A stretch of 64,000 bases of DNA, from positions 7,270,067 to 7,334,066 of the forward strand of contig OZ038469.1 of the NCBI GenBank assembly GCA_964036295.1. Reading direction: 5' to 3'. This DNA is from Plumapathes pennacea (taxonomy: Eukaryota > Cnidaria > Anthozoa > Antipatharia > Myriopathidae). The notes beneath the pieces are model-generated. The model ran no database searches. It saw only the letters and a list, made by a program, of their open reading frames with translations, and had not been told where the DNA came from. Below, one piece after another: positions 40,830-50,990 of the stretch (positions within the stretch are counted from its first letter, which is position 1; every line of letters starts with the position of its first letter). Made by a program: the position numbers and the translations under genes.

Positions 40830-40846
40830 ACTTACCTGACGCGGGA
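40830..40846 (+). repeat. 17-bp U1-derived target duplication between T3 and T4
   Basis: ACTTACCTGACGCGGGA again, exact. It serves as right flank of T3 and left flank of T4. Confidence 0.95.
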
Positions 40847-41147
40847 CTATCGTTTTGGCGCGGGTTCAAGTCGCTGGAGTTGCATCCAAGTTCATTCAAG
40901 CAAAGGATTTGTAAGCCCTTCTTCTTTTTCTTTTTTCTTTCCTTCTCTTGTTTGTTCTTTTGCGGCCACCCTCCTGGGGACTCCATGCTCAGTGCCTAGC
41001 ACTGTAACCCAGGGTAACCGCTTTTCCTTTACTCGTTCCGACCCTTCGGTGGATGTATGCTCAGCGGTAGTCTTTGCCTCTGGTTAAGCTACCGCTGTAA
41101 CACCGAGTAAGGAACTTTTTTCGCTCTGTTCAGCCTCTTTGCTGATC
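40847..41147 (+). promoter_or_regulatory. T4 5' UTR with conserved hairpins
   Basis: Carries the shared GCGGCCACC block and CAGTGC-CTA-GCACTG. The long stem is a perfect 9 bp, CAGCGGTAG (41062-41070) with CTACCGCTG (41089-41097), then TAACACCGAGTAAGGAAC. The ORF1 ATG is taken at 41148. Confidence 0.6.
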
Positions 41148-42341
41148 ATGGCCTCTGCAGATGTGCAAGCCCCAGCCGCGTTAGTCATCTCTTTACCGGC
41201 TGATTTGGTCAACGTAGTTGACAGACGTGAATTTATCTCTCGTTTACGGGAAAAATCAGTCCTGAACGAAATAAAATGCGTTCAGACTCTCAGCAACGGG
41301 AGTTTCCGTGTTAATTGTAAGACCGCTGGGTCATACACCTACCTTACTTGTAATGGGCTTTCGATTCACAGCCGCCAGTGCACTGTGGTCGAAGCCCAGC
41401 CTTCCTTCACCTTCGTTCGTCTATTCCGCTGTCCTTATGAAGTTCCCGAAGAGGCTATTCGCCTCGCTCTATCTGCCTATGGGAAGATCGGGGAGATCAG
41501 ACATGAAGTTGACCCCGACTTCAAAAGCATTGTGACTGGTACTCGCATTATTAAAATGCAACTGTCTTCTCCGATCCCTTCGAGGATCCTTATTAAACGC
41601 TTTCCCTGCAACGTGTGGTATCGTGGACAACCTAAAACGTGCAGGATTTGTCATTCCAAAGACCATGAGGCCCCGGCGTGCTTTCTTAAAGGTCGATGCC
41701 GGCGGTGTCATGAGGAGGGCCACATGGCCAAAGATTGTCGCAATGCGTGGCAACAGCGACGTGAGGAACGCGAGCGTCAGGACGCAAACCCGGACACTTC
41801 TGAGTCTGCCCATAATCCCGCTCCCTTCGAGCTTGTTTTGGAGGAAACACCAGCTGCAGAAGCCTCCCTGGAGGTCACAGACCCCGCAGCTGTCATAGAT
41901 CCTCCGGCTAATCTTGAGCCACCAGTTACTGAGGCTACTGACGAGGCCCAGACCTCCGAGATCATTGGTGCTGATCCTCCGGCCACTGAACACTCCAACA
42001 CAGCTCCGCCGGATATTACCTTGAACCCTGAAGAGTCCCATTCAGCCGCTGTATCTGACCATGAGATGGAGGTCCAACGGGATTCCCCCACTGACCCGGA
42101 AGCCTCCAACACCCCATCTCCAATCCTTGATGACGATGGCTTTGTCCTGGTTCAATCAAGGCATTCCAAGCGCTCTGCAGGGCGCAAGAGAAAGTCATCC
42201 ATTGAACGTTCTGGAAGAATGCCTTCCACTGAGAATCGTGATCGTTCTCGTTCCCGATCGCGATCACGCCTTCGCAATGGTCCCTCCTCCCCAACCCCGG
42301 GATGGAGTGGTTCTACGTCATCTAGTCAGTCAAATGGCTGA
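41148..42341 (+). CDS. T4 ORF1 protein, two zinc knuckles and Arg/Ser-rich tail
   Basis: 397 aa from ATG 41148 (MASADVQAPAALVISLP), aligned with the T3 start; an in-frame codon at 41139 adds three residues. N-terminal domain as in T3 (LVNVVDRREFISRLREKS, FRCPYEVPEEAI). Knuckles at residues 165-197 (CRICHSKDHEAPAC, CRRCHEEGHMAKDC). An acidic, Ala/Glu/Pro-rich middle, then LDDDGFVLVQSRHSKRS and a tail with RDRSRSRSRSRLR. Same role expected as T2 and T3 ORF1. Confidence 0.9.
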   Translation: MASADVQAPAALVISLPADLVNVVDRREFISRLREKSVLNEIKCVQTLSNGSFRVNCKTAGSYTYLTCNGLSIHSRQCTVVEAQPSFTFVRLFRCPYEVPEEAIRLALSAYGKIGEIRHEVDPDFKSIVTGTRIIKMQLSSPIPSRILIKRFPCNVWYRGQPKTCRICHSKDHEAPACFLKGRCRRCHEEGHMAKDCRNAWQQRREERERQDANPDTSESAHNPAPFELVLEETPAAEASLEVTDPAAVIDPPANLEPPVTEATDEAQTSEIIGADPPATEHSNTAPPDITLNPEESHSAAVSDHEMEVQRDSPTDPEASNTPSPILDDDGFVLVQSRHSKRSAGRKRKSSIERSGRMPSTENRDRSRSRSRSRLRNGPSSPTPGWSGSTSSSQSNG

Positions 42342-42839
42342 GTTTCTTATTTTTGGGTCTCACCTTCAGGTGTACCCCTCACTCTTTATTGCTTACTTAG
42401 TTTTCTTTATATCCTTAACTAAATGGCCTAAAAAAGGCCCGGTTTTTTGGCCTGCGGGCCTAACACTTAGTTGGTTTCTTTTAGTGTCCACAAAGGACCT
42501 TAATGGGCTCTCTAAGAGCCAGGGTATAATCATTTGGCCCAAAAAAGGCCCGGTATTCTGGTTTACGTCCGCAAAGGACATAATTTGGCTCCCAAAGAGC
42601 CAGAATATAACTAAATGCCCTAAAGTGGGCTTGGTTAGCGGTTTAGTTAACTGGCCTAAAAATGGCCCTGACCCTTTTTGGCTCCCTAAGAGCCAAGGTC
42701 CAAGTAAATGGCCCAAAAAAGGCCCGGTTATCTGGTCCCCAAATAGCGTTATAGATAAATGTAACTATAGGCTCCTTAAGAACCTAGCTTTTTGGCCTTC
42801 AACTGGCCTGGCTCTTTCAGTACAGCTCACATTATCATA
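42342..42839 (+). repeat. T4 inter-ORF hairpin ladder, GGCC/GGCTC type
   Basis: About twelve hairpins with stems unlike those of T1-T3: GGCC-TAAAAAA-GGCC, GTCC-ACAAA-GGAC (42486-42498), GGCTC-TCTAA-GAGCC (42506-42520), GGCTC-CCAAA-GAGCC, GCCC-TAAAGT-GGGC, TTGGCTC-CCTAA-GAGCCAA. Loops are A-rich as in the other copies. The architecture is kept while the primary sequence is replaced. Confidence 0.85.
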
Positions 42840-45800
42840 ATGGCTGTGTTACTTTTATCTGTAAACACTAATGGCTTGAGGGACATAAACAAACGTATGT
42901 CCTTCCTGCACTGGCTAAACCTTTGCAAGCCCGACATCATTTGCCTGCAGGAATTGCACATAAAGGACGAGGCGGAGGCCAGAATGTGGTTCTCCTCTTC
43001 TGGCTATTCCTTCGCTTCCTCTCCCGGGACACTTAAGTCCCGGAGCGTTGCAATTCTATTCCGTCCTTCCATGTCCATCACTAAGATCTTCAAAAACAAC
43101 TCCGGTCGCTTTGTTATGGCAGAATTCCAGTCCCCGAAGGGTAACTTTAGAGTGGCAAACATTTATGCGCCCAATCGTAACCCTGATCGGAACTCTTTTC
43201 TTGATGAAATCTCTGGTCTGCTTGATCCGTCCTTCCCTACTTTCCTTTGTGGAGACTTCAACTGTGTCATGGACCCATCGTTAGATCGACGTGGGTCCAA
43301 CTCTTTGCCATCTTCCTATAGAGAAAGCTGTGTACAACTGAAACGTCTCTTTGACGATGCAGGTGTCTCAGACATCTGGAGACTCAAAAATCCATCTGGA
43401 AGAACCTTTACTTGGACAAGCCCTGATGGGTCTAAAGCGTCCCGCATTGACATGATCGGTTGTCCGGAAACCTGGACCCCCAATGTCACCTCCACCGACA
43501 TTGTGGTGTGCCCATACTCGGACCATGATGCCGTCACGACTACTTTCTCAGTACCCGAAACAATACCTCAGGGTTCAGGTTACTGGAAATTTAACATTTC
43601 CATCCTTGACGAGCCTGATTATAAGGACCTCGTATCCTCATTCTGGGACAGCTGGCAAAAGCTAAAAGCCTCGTACCCCACTCTTAATTCGTGGTGGGAT
43701 GTGGGAAAATTCAAACTCAAGAGTCTAACGATTCGTTATTGTACCAGGAGACTCCGGGCACAAAAATCAGCCCGTTTAGAACTTACTAGAGAAGCCGACC
43801 TTCTCAAAGCGCAAGTTGACGCTGGGCACACATCGGCCCTCGACTCCTATAAGGACGCTACTGCGAAAATTGCTGCCCTAGACCTTGAGGAGGCAAGAGG
43901 AGCTCAAACTCGCTCTCGTGCCCGTTGGTGCGAGGAAGGCGAATCCTCTTCCTCTTATTTCTTCCGGCTTGAAAAGAAACGTCAGAAAGAGAGCCACATC
44001 TCTGGTATCCGCTTGCCAGACAAGTCGGTAGTCTCTGATCTGCCAGGACTCCTTCATGGCTGGTCGGCCTTTTACAAGTCACTTTTCTCTTCCATTGATA
44101 CAGACCTTGTGGCACAAGAAGATCTACTTGCAAACGTTGAGTCTACACTCAACAAAGAAGACTCCGAACTATGTGAAGGGCCCCTTTCCTTGGAAGAAGC
44201 CCACTGTGCGCTTAGTGGTATGGCTCGCCGGAAAGCGCCAGGCCTCGATGGCTTTCCCATGGAATTTTATCTTTCTTTCTGGCATCTACTTGGTTCTGAC
44301 CTCGTCGATGTCTTGAACCGTGCACACTTCTCGGGCACGCTCTCCACGTCGCAAAGACGTGGCCTCATCACTCTCGTTTTTAAGAAGGGTGATCGCCTCA
44401 ATATGGCGAACTGGCGCCCTATTACACTTCTAAATGTAGATTACAAGATCGCTGCCAGGTCCATCGCTGGCAGGCTCCTCAAAGTCATCGATCGTGTAGT
44501 CTCTCCCGACCAGACATGCGGTGTCCCCGGGCGCTACATTGGAGAGAATGTCCGTCTCCTCCAGGACGCGGTGGCGTATGCAAACGAGCAGGATCTCCCG
44601 CTCGCCATTCTCTCTCTTGATCAAGAGAAAGCTTTCGACAGAGTTGAGTGGTCCTTCCTGTATAACACCCTCAACAGGATGGGGTTTGGCCCCTCCTTTG
44701 TCAGTTGGATAAGGACCTTTTACACTGGCCCACAAAGTTCCGTTAATGTTAACGGCCACCTTTCCAACTTCTTCTCCCTTTCCAGGGGAGTACGCCAGGG
44801 GTGTCCCCTCTCCCCCTTGTTATATGTCCTCGTCGCGGAGGTCCTAGCCTGTAACATCCGGGCCTGCCCTTCCATCACGGGCCTGTCCATCCCTGGGGCC
44901 GCCGAACCATACCTGTTATCTCAGTACGCGGACGATACGTCACTGCTGCTGACCTCCGATAATGCGATTCGTGATGTCTTTAAAGTATACGATAAGTATG
45001 AGCGTGCTTCAGGAGCGAAACTCAATCAGTCCAAGACCAAAGGTCTTTGGGCAGGCTCCTGGCGTGGTCGCCTTGACCCCCCTGTGGACCTCAACTGGTC
45101 CTCAGGCAAGCTGTACAACCTTGGGGTTTTCGTCGGTAACGACGACGTCGAACAGGACAATTGGCTCCCCCGCCTTGAGTCCTTCTCTAACGTCTTAAAC
45201 TCTTGGCGCCAAAGATCGTTATCTTTTCAGGGCAAAGCCCTAGTCTCTAATGCGCTGGCGCTCTCCGGCCTTTGGTATGTGGCCTCCCTACTTCCGATGC
45301 CGGAGAGCGTCCTCAAAGATGTAAACAAAGCTCTCTTCTCCTTTTTCTGGAGTGGGAAGAAGGAGCTGGTCTCCCGCAATGTAGTCTGCCAGCCCCGCGA
45401 GTCGGGTGGATTCGGAGTTGTCGATGTTGGGGCCAAGGTCCGGGCTCTACATGCCCAGTGGATCAAGCGGTACCTGTCATCTCCCGCCAAGTGGGCTAGT
45501 TATTTAAACTGGTGTGTCTCTTCGACATTCCATGTACCCCTGCGCGACGTCCTGGACAAGCCTGATACTTTTTGCTTTGATTCTTTACGCCCATTTTACA
45601 ATTCTGTTCTCTCTTCCTGGAGACCCCTATCAGGCGGTTTCTCACTTCCATCCATACACACCATGACCACCAAACTTTCCTATACCTTCCTGGTCTCTAT
45701 GGCATCTAAGCCACCGCACTGTGTTGCAAAGTTTGTCCCTACTTTTGGTCCTCTGTATTGGCCACAGACGTGGCGGCAGGTCTCGATCTGCCCTCTTGAC

Positions 45801-46322
45801 CGCCACGTTGTCGACCTAAATTGGAAGATTGCCCATGGTGTCCTTTACACGGCTGATAGACTCGCTTCTTTCGGCTACTCCATTGATACCACCTGTTTCT
45901 GTGGTTATCCTTTGGAGTCGCTGACCCACCTGTTCTTCGAATGCCCTTTAGCCCAGAGTGTCATTGCCTGGGTCCAAACTCTGCTGTGTACTTGCTCGCC
46001 TGACGCTCCGTCGCTCACGGTTCGTCACCTCCTTTTCGGCTTTAACCCTGATGAAATCCGTTCTGTCCCCTCTGGTTTTTCTTACTTACTAAACGTCTGT
46101 AAATGGAGGATTTGGCTTGCCCGAAACGACTTCCGGTTCCGCAAAACACCACCTGGAGCCGTCGAGGTCGTCTCGGAAGTCAAGTACCGTCTGAAGTTCA
46201 TCCTGCCACTCTTCTTTAAGCGTTTTGTTTCCGCTAGACGCAAACGCCTCTTTGCGTCCCAATGGGGTGCCTCTGGCATTATTGCCAAGATCTCCGGCTC
46301 CGATCTCAGGATCGTCCTGTAA
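42840..46322 (+). CDS. T4 ORF2, APE endonuclease plus reverse transcriptase
   Basis: 1,160 aa from ATG 42840 (MAVLLLSVNTNGLRD); an in-frame upstream ATG at 42792 lies in the hairpin region. Endonuclease: NTNGLRD, LQELHI, CGDFNCVMDPSLDRR, YSDHDAVT. Reverse transcriptase: NWRPITLLNVDYKIA, LDQEKAFDRVEW, RGVRQGCPLSPLLYVL, YADD at residues 696-699. C-terminal finger CFCGYPLESLTHLFFEC. No stop or frameshift. The enzyme is expected to nick the U1 gene and prime reverse transcription there. Confidence 0.95.
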   Translation: MAVLLLSVNTNGLRDINKRMSFLHWLNLCKPDIICLQELHIKDEAEARMWFSSSGYSFASSPGTLKSRSVAILFRPSMSITKIFKNNSGRFVMAEFQSPKGNFRVANIYAPNRNPDRNSFLDEISGLLDPSFPTFLCGDFNCVMDPSLDRRGSNSLPSSYRESCVQLKRLFDDAGVSDIWRLKNPSGRTFTWTSPDGSKASRIDMIGCPETWTPNVTSTDIVVCPYSDHDAVTTTFSVPETIPQGSGYWKFNISILDEPDYKDLVSSFWDSWQKLKASYPTLNSWWDVGKFKLKSLTIRYCTRRLRAQKSARLELTREADLLKAQVDAGHTSALDSYKDATAKIAALDLEEARGAQTRSRARWCEEGESSSSYFFRLEKKRQKESHISGIRLPDKSVVSDLPGLLHGWSAFYKSLFSSIDTDLVAQEDLLANVESTLNKEDSELCEGPLSLEEAHCALSGMARRKAPGLDGFPMEFYLSFWHLLGSDLVDVLNRAHFSGTLSTSQRRGLITLVFKKGDRLNMANWRPITLLNVDYKIAARSIAGRLLKVIDRVVSPDQTCGVPGRYIGENVRLLQDAVAYANEQDLPLAILSLDQEKAFDRVEWSFLYNTLNRMGFGPSFVSWIRTFYTGPQSSVNVNGHLSNFFSLSRGVRQGCPLSPLLYVLVAEVLACNIRACPSITGLSIPGAAEPYLLSQYADDTSLLLTSDNAIRDVFKVYDKYERASGAKLNQSKTKGLWAGSWRGRLDPPVDLNWSSGKLYNLGVFVGNDDVEQDNWLPRLESFSNVLNSWRQRSLSFQGKALVSNALALSGLWYVASLLPMPESVLKDVNKALFSFFWSGKKELVSRNVVCQPRESGGFGVVDVGAKVRALHAQWIKRYLSSPAKWASYLNWCVSSTFHVPLRDVLDKPDTFCFDSLRPFYNSVLSSWRPLSGGFSLPSIHTMTTKLSYTFLVSMASKPPHCVAKFVPTFGPLYWPQTWRQVSICPLDRHVVDLNWKIAHGVLYTADRLASFGYSIDTTCFCGYPLESLTHLFFECPLAQSVIAWVQTLLCTCSPDAPSLTVRHLLFGFNPDEIRSVPSGFSYLLNVCKWRIWLARNDFRFRKTPPGAVEVVSEVKYRLKFILPLFFKRFVSARRKRLFASQWGASGIIAKISGSDLRIVL

Positions 46323-46657
46323 AACATAAATAGAACATAAAAATTTAATTTTTGCATAAAACTAATGTTTGAGTAGTGCATGTACCCATGCATTCGTTTG
46401 TCTGTATGTTCGTTCATGTCCCTTGATGTAGAATATAGGTGTGGCTGGGAGTCCCTCCTATATTCTGATACGTTTGTCATGTTTTGATCATTTGTCCTGT
46501 GTCTTGTTTGTCCTGTATGTAACCTCCTGGGTGTGGCCAGGTTCGATTCCTGGAGTTCACTTTTTCTGTAGCTGGTGCTACCCGTATGCCCTAGGCTTGC
46601 ACGCTATGCTCCCACATTGCACACCCCGTGGGACTTGCGCCTTAAAATATAAAAAAA
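46323..46657 (+). other. T4 3' UTR with tRNA T-arm-like hairpin
   Basis: CCAGG-TTCGATT-CCTGG at 46537-46553 with flanking GTG...CAC pairs, GTAGC-TGGT-GCTAC near 46568, then an A-rich end joining U1 at 46658. Confidence 0.75.
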
Positions 46658-46820
46658 ACTTACCTGATGCGGGAGGTACTGTGATCATGGAAGCAGTCCT
46701 CTCAGGGTGAGGCCCTTTCATTGCACTTGGACTGGGTTGACCCCTGCGATTACCCCAAACGTGGGTAGCTCAAGCGTATAAATTCTGGTAGTGGGGACCT
46801 GAGTTCATGCTCGTCCCCTT
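46658..46820 (+). pseudogene. U1 snRNA body right of the T2-T3-T4 stack
   Basis: ACTTACCTGATGCGGGAGGTACTG onward, a complete U1 body to TCGTCCCCTT. It is separated from its promoter and first two nucleotides by 17.8 kb of LINEs, so it is probably silent. Sm-site region TATAAATTCTGGTAG. Confidence 0.9.
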
Positions 46821-47327
46821 CCAAAAGAAGTAAAGAAGAAATTAAGAAAAAAAGACGGTGACTAACATGCCGTGTTTGATTTTGTCTTGCAGCAGAAACG
46901 TTGTAGAAGAAGAAGAAAGGCAAGTGGCGACTAAAAGCAAACCATATGTTCATTCACATGCTGATGTTCACTGTCAGTCATCTGGTACGTGTGATAATTT
47001 TTATTTCTCCCATTCTGGCACCTCTTGGTATTTTTTGAACGACTTGTTGGGCTCGAAGTTTAGGTGTTAATGGAACGTTTTATGTTCACTGTTGACAGTG
47101 GAACGTGCAAATTCGTCACAAAGACAAGCGCACGTTCGTGCGCGCGCGTGTGGAAGCGCTTGTCACTTATAATTGCAGAAAAGATCTCGATCTGTGTGAT
47201 TTTTTCTGTTCTTTTGTTGTATAAAAAATGCTACACATCTGTTTTCATACACTGCAAAATTTGAACTCTTCAGGCCACAAACTGATGGAGTACCGGGCGG
47301 TTTTGTGTGAGAAAAATGAAAAAGGAA
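46821..47327. other. U1-5S spacer, copy 3
   Basis: Homologous to 20731-21229. AG...GTACGT block at 46892-46988. A perfect 9-bp inverted repeat GACAAGCGC (47123-47131) and GCGCTTGTC (about 47155-47163) encloses a CG-alternating loop. A-runs at 47312-47323 act as the 5S terminator on the other strand. No gene is seen. Confidence 0.6.
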
Positions 47328-47445
47328 GCCTACGACACGGTGTATTCCCAGGCGGTCACCCATCCAAGTACTAACCCCACCCGACCGGGCTTAACTTCGG
47401 TGATCGGACGAGAACCGGTGTTTTCCCGGTGGTATGGTCGTAGGC
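47328..47445 (-). rRNA. 5S rRNA gene, copy 3
   Basis: 118 bp, intact closing helix (GCCTACGAC/GTCGTAGGC) and internal control region. It is used above as the reference for the 5S-like modules of the K LINEs. Confidence 0.95.
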
Positions 47446-47631
47446 GAGAGTATTGGCGTCAAATTTAGCATGTTATGGCGACTCTTGATTAACGAGCGGA
47501 GGCCTGGGACTACGTGTCTTGCCCCCACATACATGGGGGCCTGTGGTGGCCGTGAGGAACTGGGGGAAAATGAATACCACATGTACGGAGATTTTGTGGC
47601 GGACAGCCACCCTAAGAAAGTAGAAGTCGGT
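47446..47631. promoter_or_regulatory. Shared 5S/U2 divergent spacer, copy 3
   Basis: 186 bp, homologous to copies 1 and 2, upstream of the U2 gene split by K3. Confidence 0.5.
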
Positions 47632-47665
47632 ATCGTTTCTTGGCCTTATGGCTACGATCAAGTTT
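47632..47665 (+). pseudogene. U2 snRNA 5' fragment left of K3
   Basis: ATCGTTTCTTGGCC...GATCAAGTTT, 34 nt with several substitutions, showing decay after insertion. Confidence 0.9.
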
Positions 47666-47796
47666 TCTTACTGCTGCGTAAGTTCCGAGATATCTCCTGT
47701 CCATGCGTCTTTCTGTTTGCTCCGTTTTGGCTTCTATTTCGTTACTGTGTTCTACCGCAACGAGTCAAGGTTAGTGTGTTTTTGCCTTGTCCACGT

Positions 47797-48340
47797 ATGT
47801 CCGGTGCATTTGTACATTGACGAACCACGCATCTCTTCCCTGGCGATGGTGACGTGGATGTTTTAAAAATTCCCAGTGCTTTAAGCACTTGCAAAGAAAC
47901 TGTCATAGGCATTCAGCCACAACTTGGTGGGAAATGTTTCGACATAAGCCACATCGACGAAACTACTGCAGCAACCACCGTTACCAACGGCCTGGTCATA
48001 GAGGACCGCCATTTTGACCTGAAGCTCCTTGGTCGTAAAAACCTCGATGTGTCGGTGTTCATCTGCTGTGAGTTCCCGACAAATATCTCATTGAAGTTCT
48101 CAAGCAATATGGGGAGTTCAACACCACCATTCGTCACCTTAAGCTGAAAGAACCGGGATTTACCCATATTGAAAACGGGATAAGAGTGATTACCTTCACA
48201 AAAATGACAAAATCGCTCCCTGGGGTACTTGTCTACCGAAACACACCGCTCATCTTCCGTTACACGGGTCAGCCGAAAGTCTGTTTCAAGTGTTCATCGG
48301 CTCAACATCTCATCAGAGACTGCCCCAAGAATGAAAAGAA
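47797..48340 (+). pseudogene. K3 ORF1, truncated
   Basis: ATG 47797 (MSGAFVH) followed at once by a TGA at 47818-47820 in place of an Arg codon. A frame change occurs near 48075. The zinc knuckle CFKCSSAQHLIRDC is intact. It then runs directly into ORF2 (KKRSKVFSSLRALNC) through a deletion that removed the C-terminal third of ORF1 and the first 25 or so codons of ORF2. Confidence 0.8.
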
Positions 48341-50832
48341 GCGGAGTAAGGTTTTTTCTTCGCTCCGCGCCTTAAATTGCAACATCTCCTGCAGGAAACG
48401 CACGTGCAGAGCGCACTTCAGGGCGATCAGTGGGAGAGCGAATGGGGCGGGCGGACAGTTTTCTCTCTTGGCTGAAATCGCTCTGCAGGAGTGGGAATAC
48501 TCATTAACCCATGGTCACAGCTTAAAATCGCTACACACTGAACGGATAAACAAGGGTGCATAATTTCGGCCAAAATTCAATCGCCTATTTCATCTAACTC
48601 GGATTTCCAAATTCTCAATGTCTATGCGCTGAACACAGTGTCTGCCCGCAGGGATTTTTTTGACACTCTTTGGCAATACATTTTCCGAAATGTTCCGCTC
48701 GTGCTGGGTGGCGATTTTAATTGTGTACCCGATGTACACAGAGATAAGTTTGGCGGTGATGACACCTTTGGAGACAAAGGCATCACTGAACTAAATTCCT
48801 TCACAATGGCCAATACTCTGATTGATATTTACCGTTCTAAATTCCCAAACAACTCTGTGTACACTTGGGTTAATGGGCCCCGTACTGTTGGCTGTCGGCT
48901 CGATCGTTTCTACATGCCGCAGTCATGGAAAATACAAGTTTTCCGAAGTGACTGTAAAACCTTTTGCATAGTCGGACCACTCGCTGGTACGGATGACCCT
49001 TACCGTAGGACATTCAAGGTCACGCAGGAAGGGCGTCTGGAAATTCAACACGTCTCTTCTAAAATCAGACTCGTTCTGTGAAGAGACACTGAATTTCCTA
49101 AAGCACTGGCGGACGCAGAGAGCATCCTATACAGATCCCAGGGTCTGGTGAGACGTGGGGAAATTGTTTATCAAATAGATAGCAATTGACCACTGTGTTC
49201 GCCTTGCGAAAGACCGGAGATCCAAAGTGGCCTCCCTGGAGACCGAATATCAAGATATTTTAAGTCATGTCGATTCAAGTGACAGCACTCAGCGTGCTCG
49301 AACTCAAAGAGTCCCTCCAAGCAATCGAAGATGAGCAAATAGAGGGCATAAAAATTAGGAGCAAAGAAAACTGGCTTGAATTTGGCGAAAAACCTACCAA
49401 GTATTCCTTTCAATTGGAGAATAAAACGCAAACAAAACACGCCATTAACGCCCTGCGGGTTGGCTCTGCCACTGTCACGACAGATAAAGAAATACTTGCT
49501 GAAGCTTTCAATTTTTATAAGGCTCTCTACACGGAAGAACCTGTTGACGAGGCCTGTCAGGATTGGCTCCTTGGTCAGTTAGATAAACCCTTGGCATGCA
49601 AAGACCAAGAAAAAATGCAAAGGCGAACTAACACTCTCTGAGTGTTATGACGCTCTCAACTCGATGGAGTCTGGCAAATCTCCCGGTCCGGATGGTTTGC
49701 CTGCTGAGTTCTACTTAAGATTCTGGGGTCACCTAGGGCCAGATCTTGTCCACATGCTGAATTATAGCTACAACAAAGGCGAGCTCTCAGTAACACAGCG
49801 CCGAGCGGTACTCAGACTTTTGTTTAAGAAGGATGACCCGGAGCTGCTGAAAAATTGGCGACCAATCTCTTTGCTAAACGTGGACTACAAGATTGCCACA
49901 AAATGTTTAGCGAACAGATTACGCACAGTTATCTGGCATGTGGTCTCTGAAGATCAAATATGCGGGATACCTGACCACAGTATTTACGAAAATCTTTTTC
50001 TGATTCGCGATGAGATTAATTACATGCAGCAGAAAACCCTTCCCCTGGCACTTATTAGTTTAAATCAGGAAAAGGCTTTCGACAGAGTCAACCGCCACTT
50101 CCTCGGCAGGATCTTAGAAAAAATGAAATTTGGTCCGAGCTTCCGGCGCTGGATTGAAGTCATTTATGCAGGCACGCAATCGGCTATTGCAAACAATGGC
50201 TGGCTGTCTAAAATCAGATTCGTTCTGGGAAGAGACACTGAATTTCCTAAAGCACTGGTGGATGCAGAGAGCATCCTACACAGATCCCAGGGTCTGGTGG
50301 GATGTGGGGAAATTGTTTATCAAACAGATAGCAATTGACCACTGTGTTCGCCTTGCAAAAGACCGGAGATCCAAAGCGGCCTCCCTGGAGACCGAATATC
50401 AAGATATTTTAAGTCATGTCGATTCAAGCGACAGCACTCAGCGTGCTCGATTGTTGGAACTCAAAGAGTCCCTCCAAGCAATCGAAGATGGCGCTTCTGG
50501 CCTTTGGTACACACCTTTGGTAAACATTAGAACCAGCTACTGTCCTGCTCAGCCATGGCTTATCCTGGACGAAGCAGGACAAACACAAATCGCTATTATT
50601 ATTATATTTAATTAAGGTCACTCTTAATACCCTTTGGCAGGCCCGGAATGTATCTATTTTTGAACGCAAACAACTCTCACACACCGAACTCACAACGCAA
50701 ATCCCTCAAACGGTTCGTTTTCGACTCAAATCAGCATACAAACACAACACAACTGACCAGTTTACCCAATCCTGGGCAATAAATAACGCGCTCTGCTCTA
50801 TCACGCAGGGCAACCTAGCTATTCACATTTAA
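48341..50832 (+). pseudogene. K3 ORF2, broken and rearranged
   Basis: Endonuclease (GGDFNCVPDVHRDKFGG) and reverse transcriptase parts (NWRPISLLNVDYKIA, LNQEKAFDRVN) are visible, with frame changes around 48560, 48950 and 49640. The catalytic YADD region is missing: at 50208 the sequence switches back to an upstream ORF2 segment, then to GASGLWYT and then to the C-terminal end. TAA at 50830-50832 is the family stop. Confidence 0.8.
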
Positions 50833-50990
50833 TTTGCAGAGTCACGCTCGCGTGATTCGTTTCTAATTAGTTTATAATTCTTTTTGAGGACAGTCACCCC
50901 GTGACTGCCCCGTTACTGTAAACACGGTAGTCTTAAGTACCTGCTAAACGGCTCAAGTGCCGATAATTCGTGATCACTATTGATTTTTTC

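Larger units (their letters stand above)
40847..46657 (+). mobile_element. LINE T4, U1-site family, both ORFs intact
   Basis: Third member of the stack, starting CTATCGTTTTGGCGCGGG. Order: 301-nt 5' UTR, ORF1 (397 aa), 498-nt hairpin linker of different base composition, ORF2 (1,160 aa), 3' UTR. Its right flank, ACTTACCTGATGCGGGAGG, runs into the U1 body and differs from the other target copies by one C-to-T. Complete and possibly active. Confidence 0.92.
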
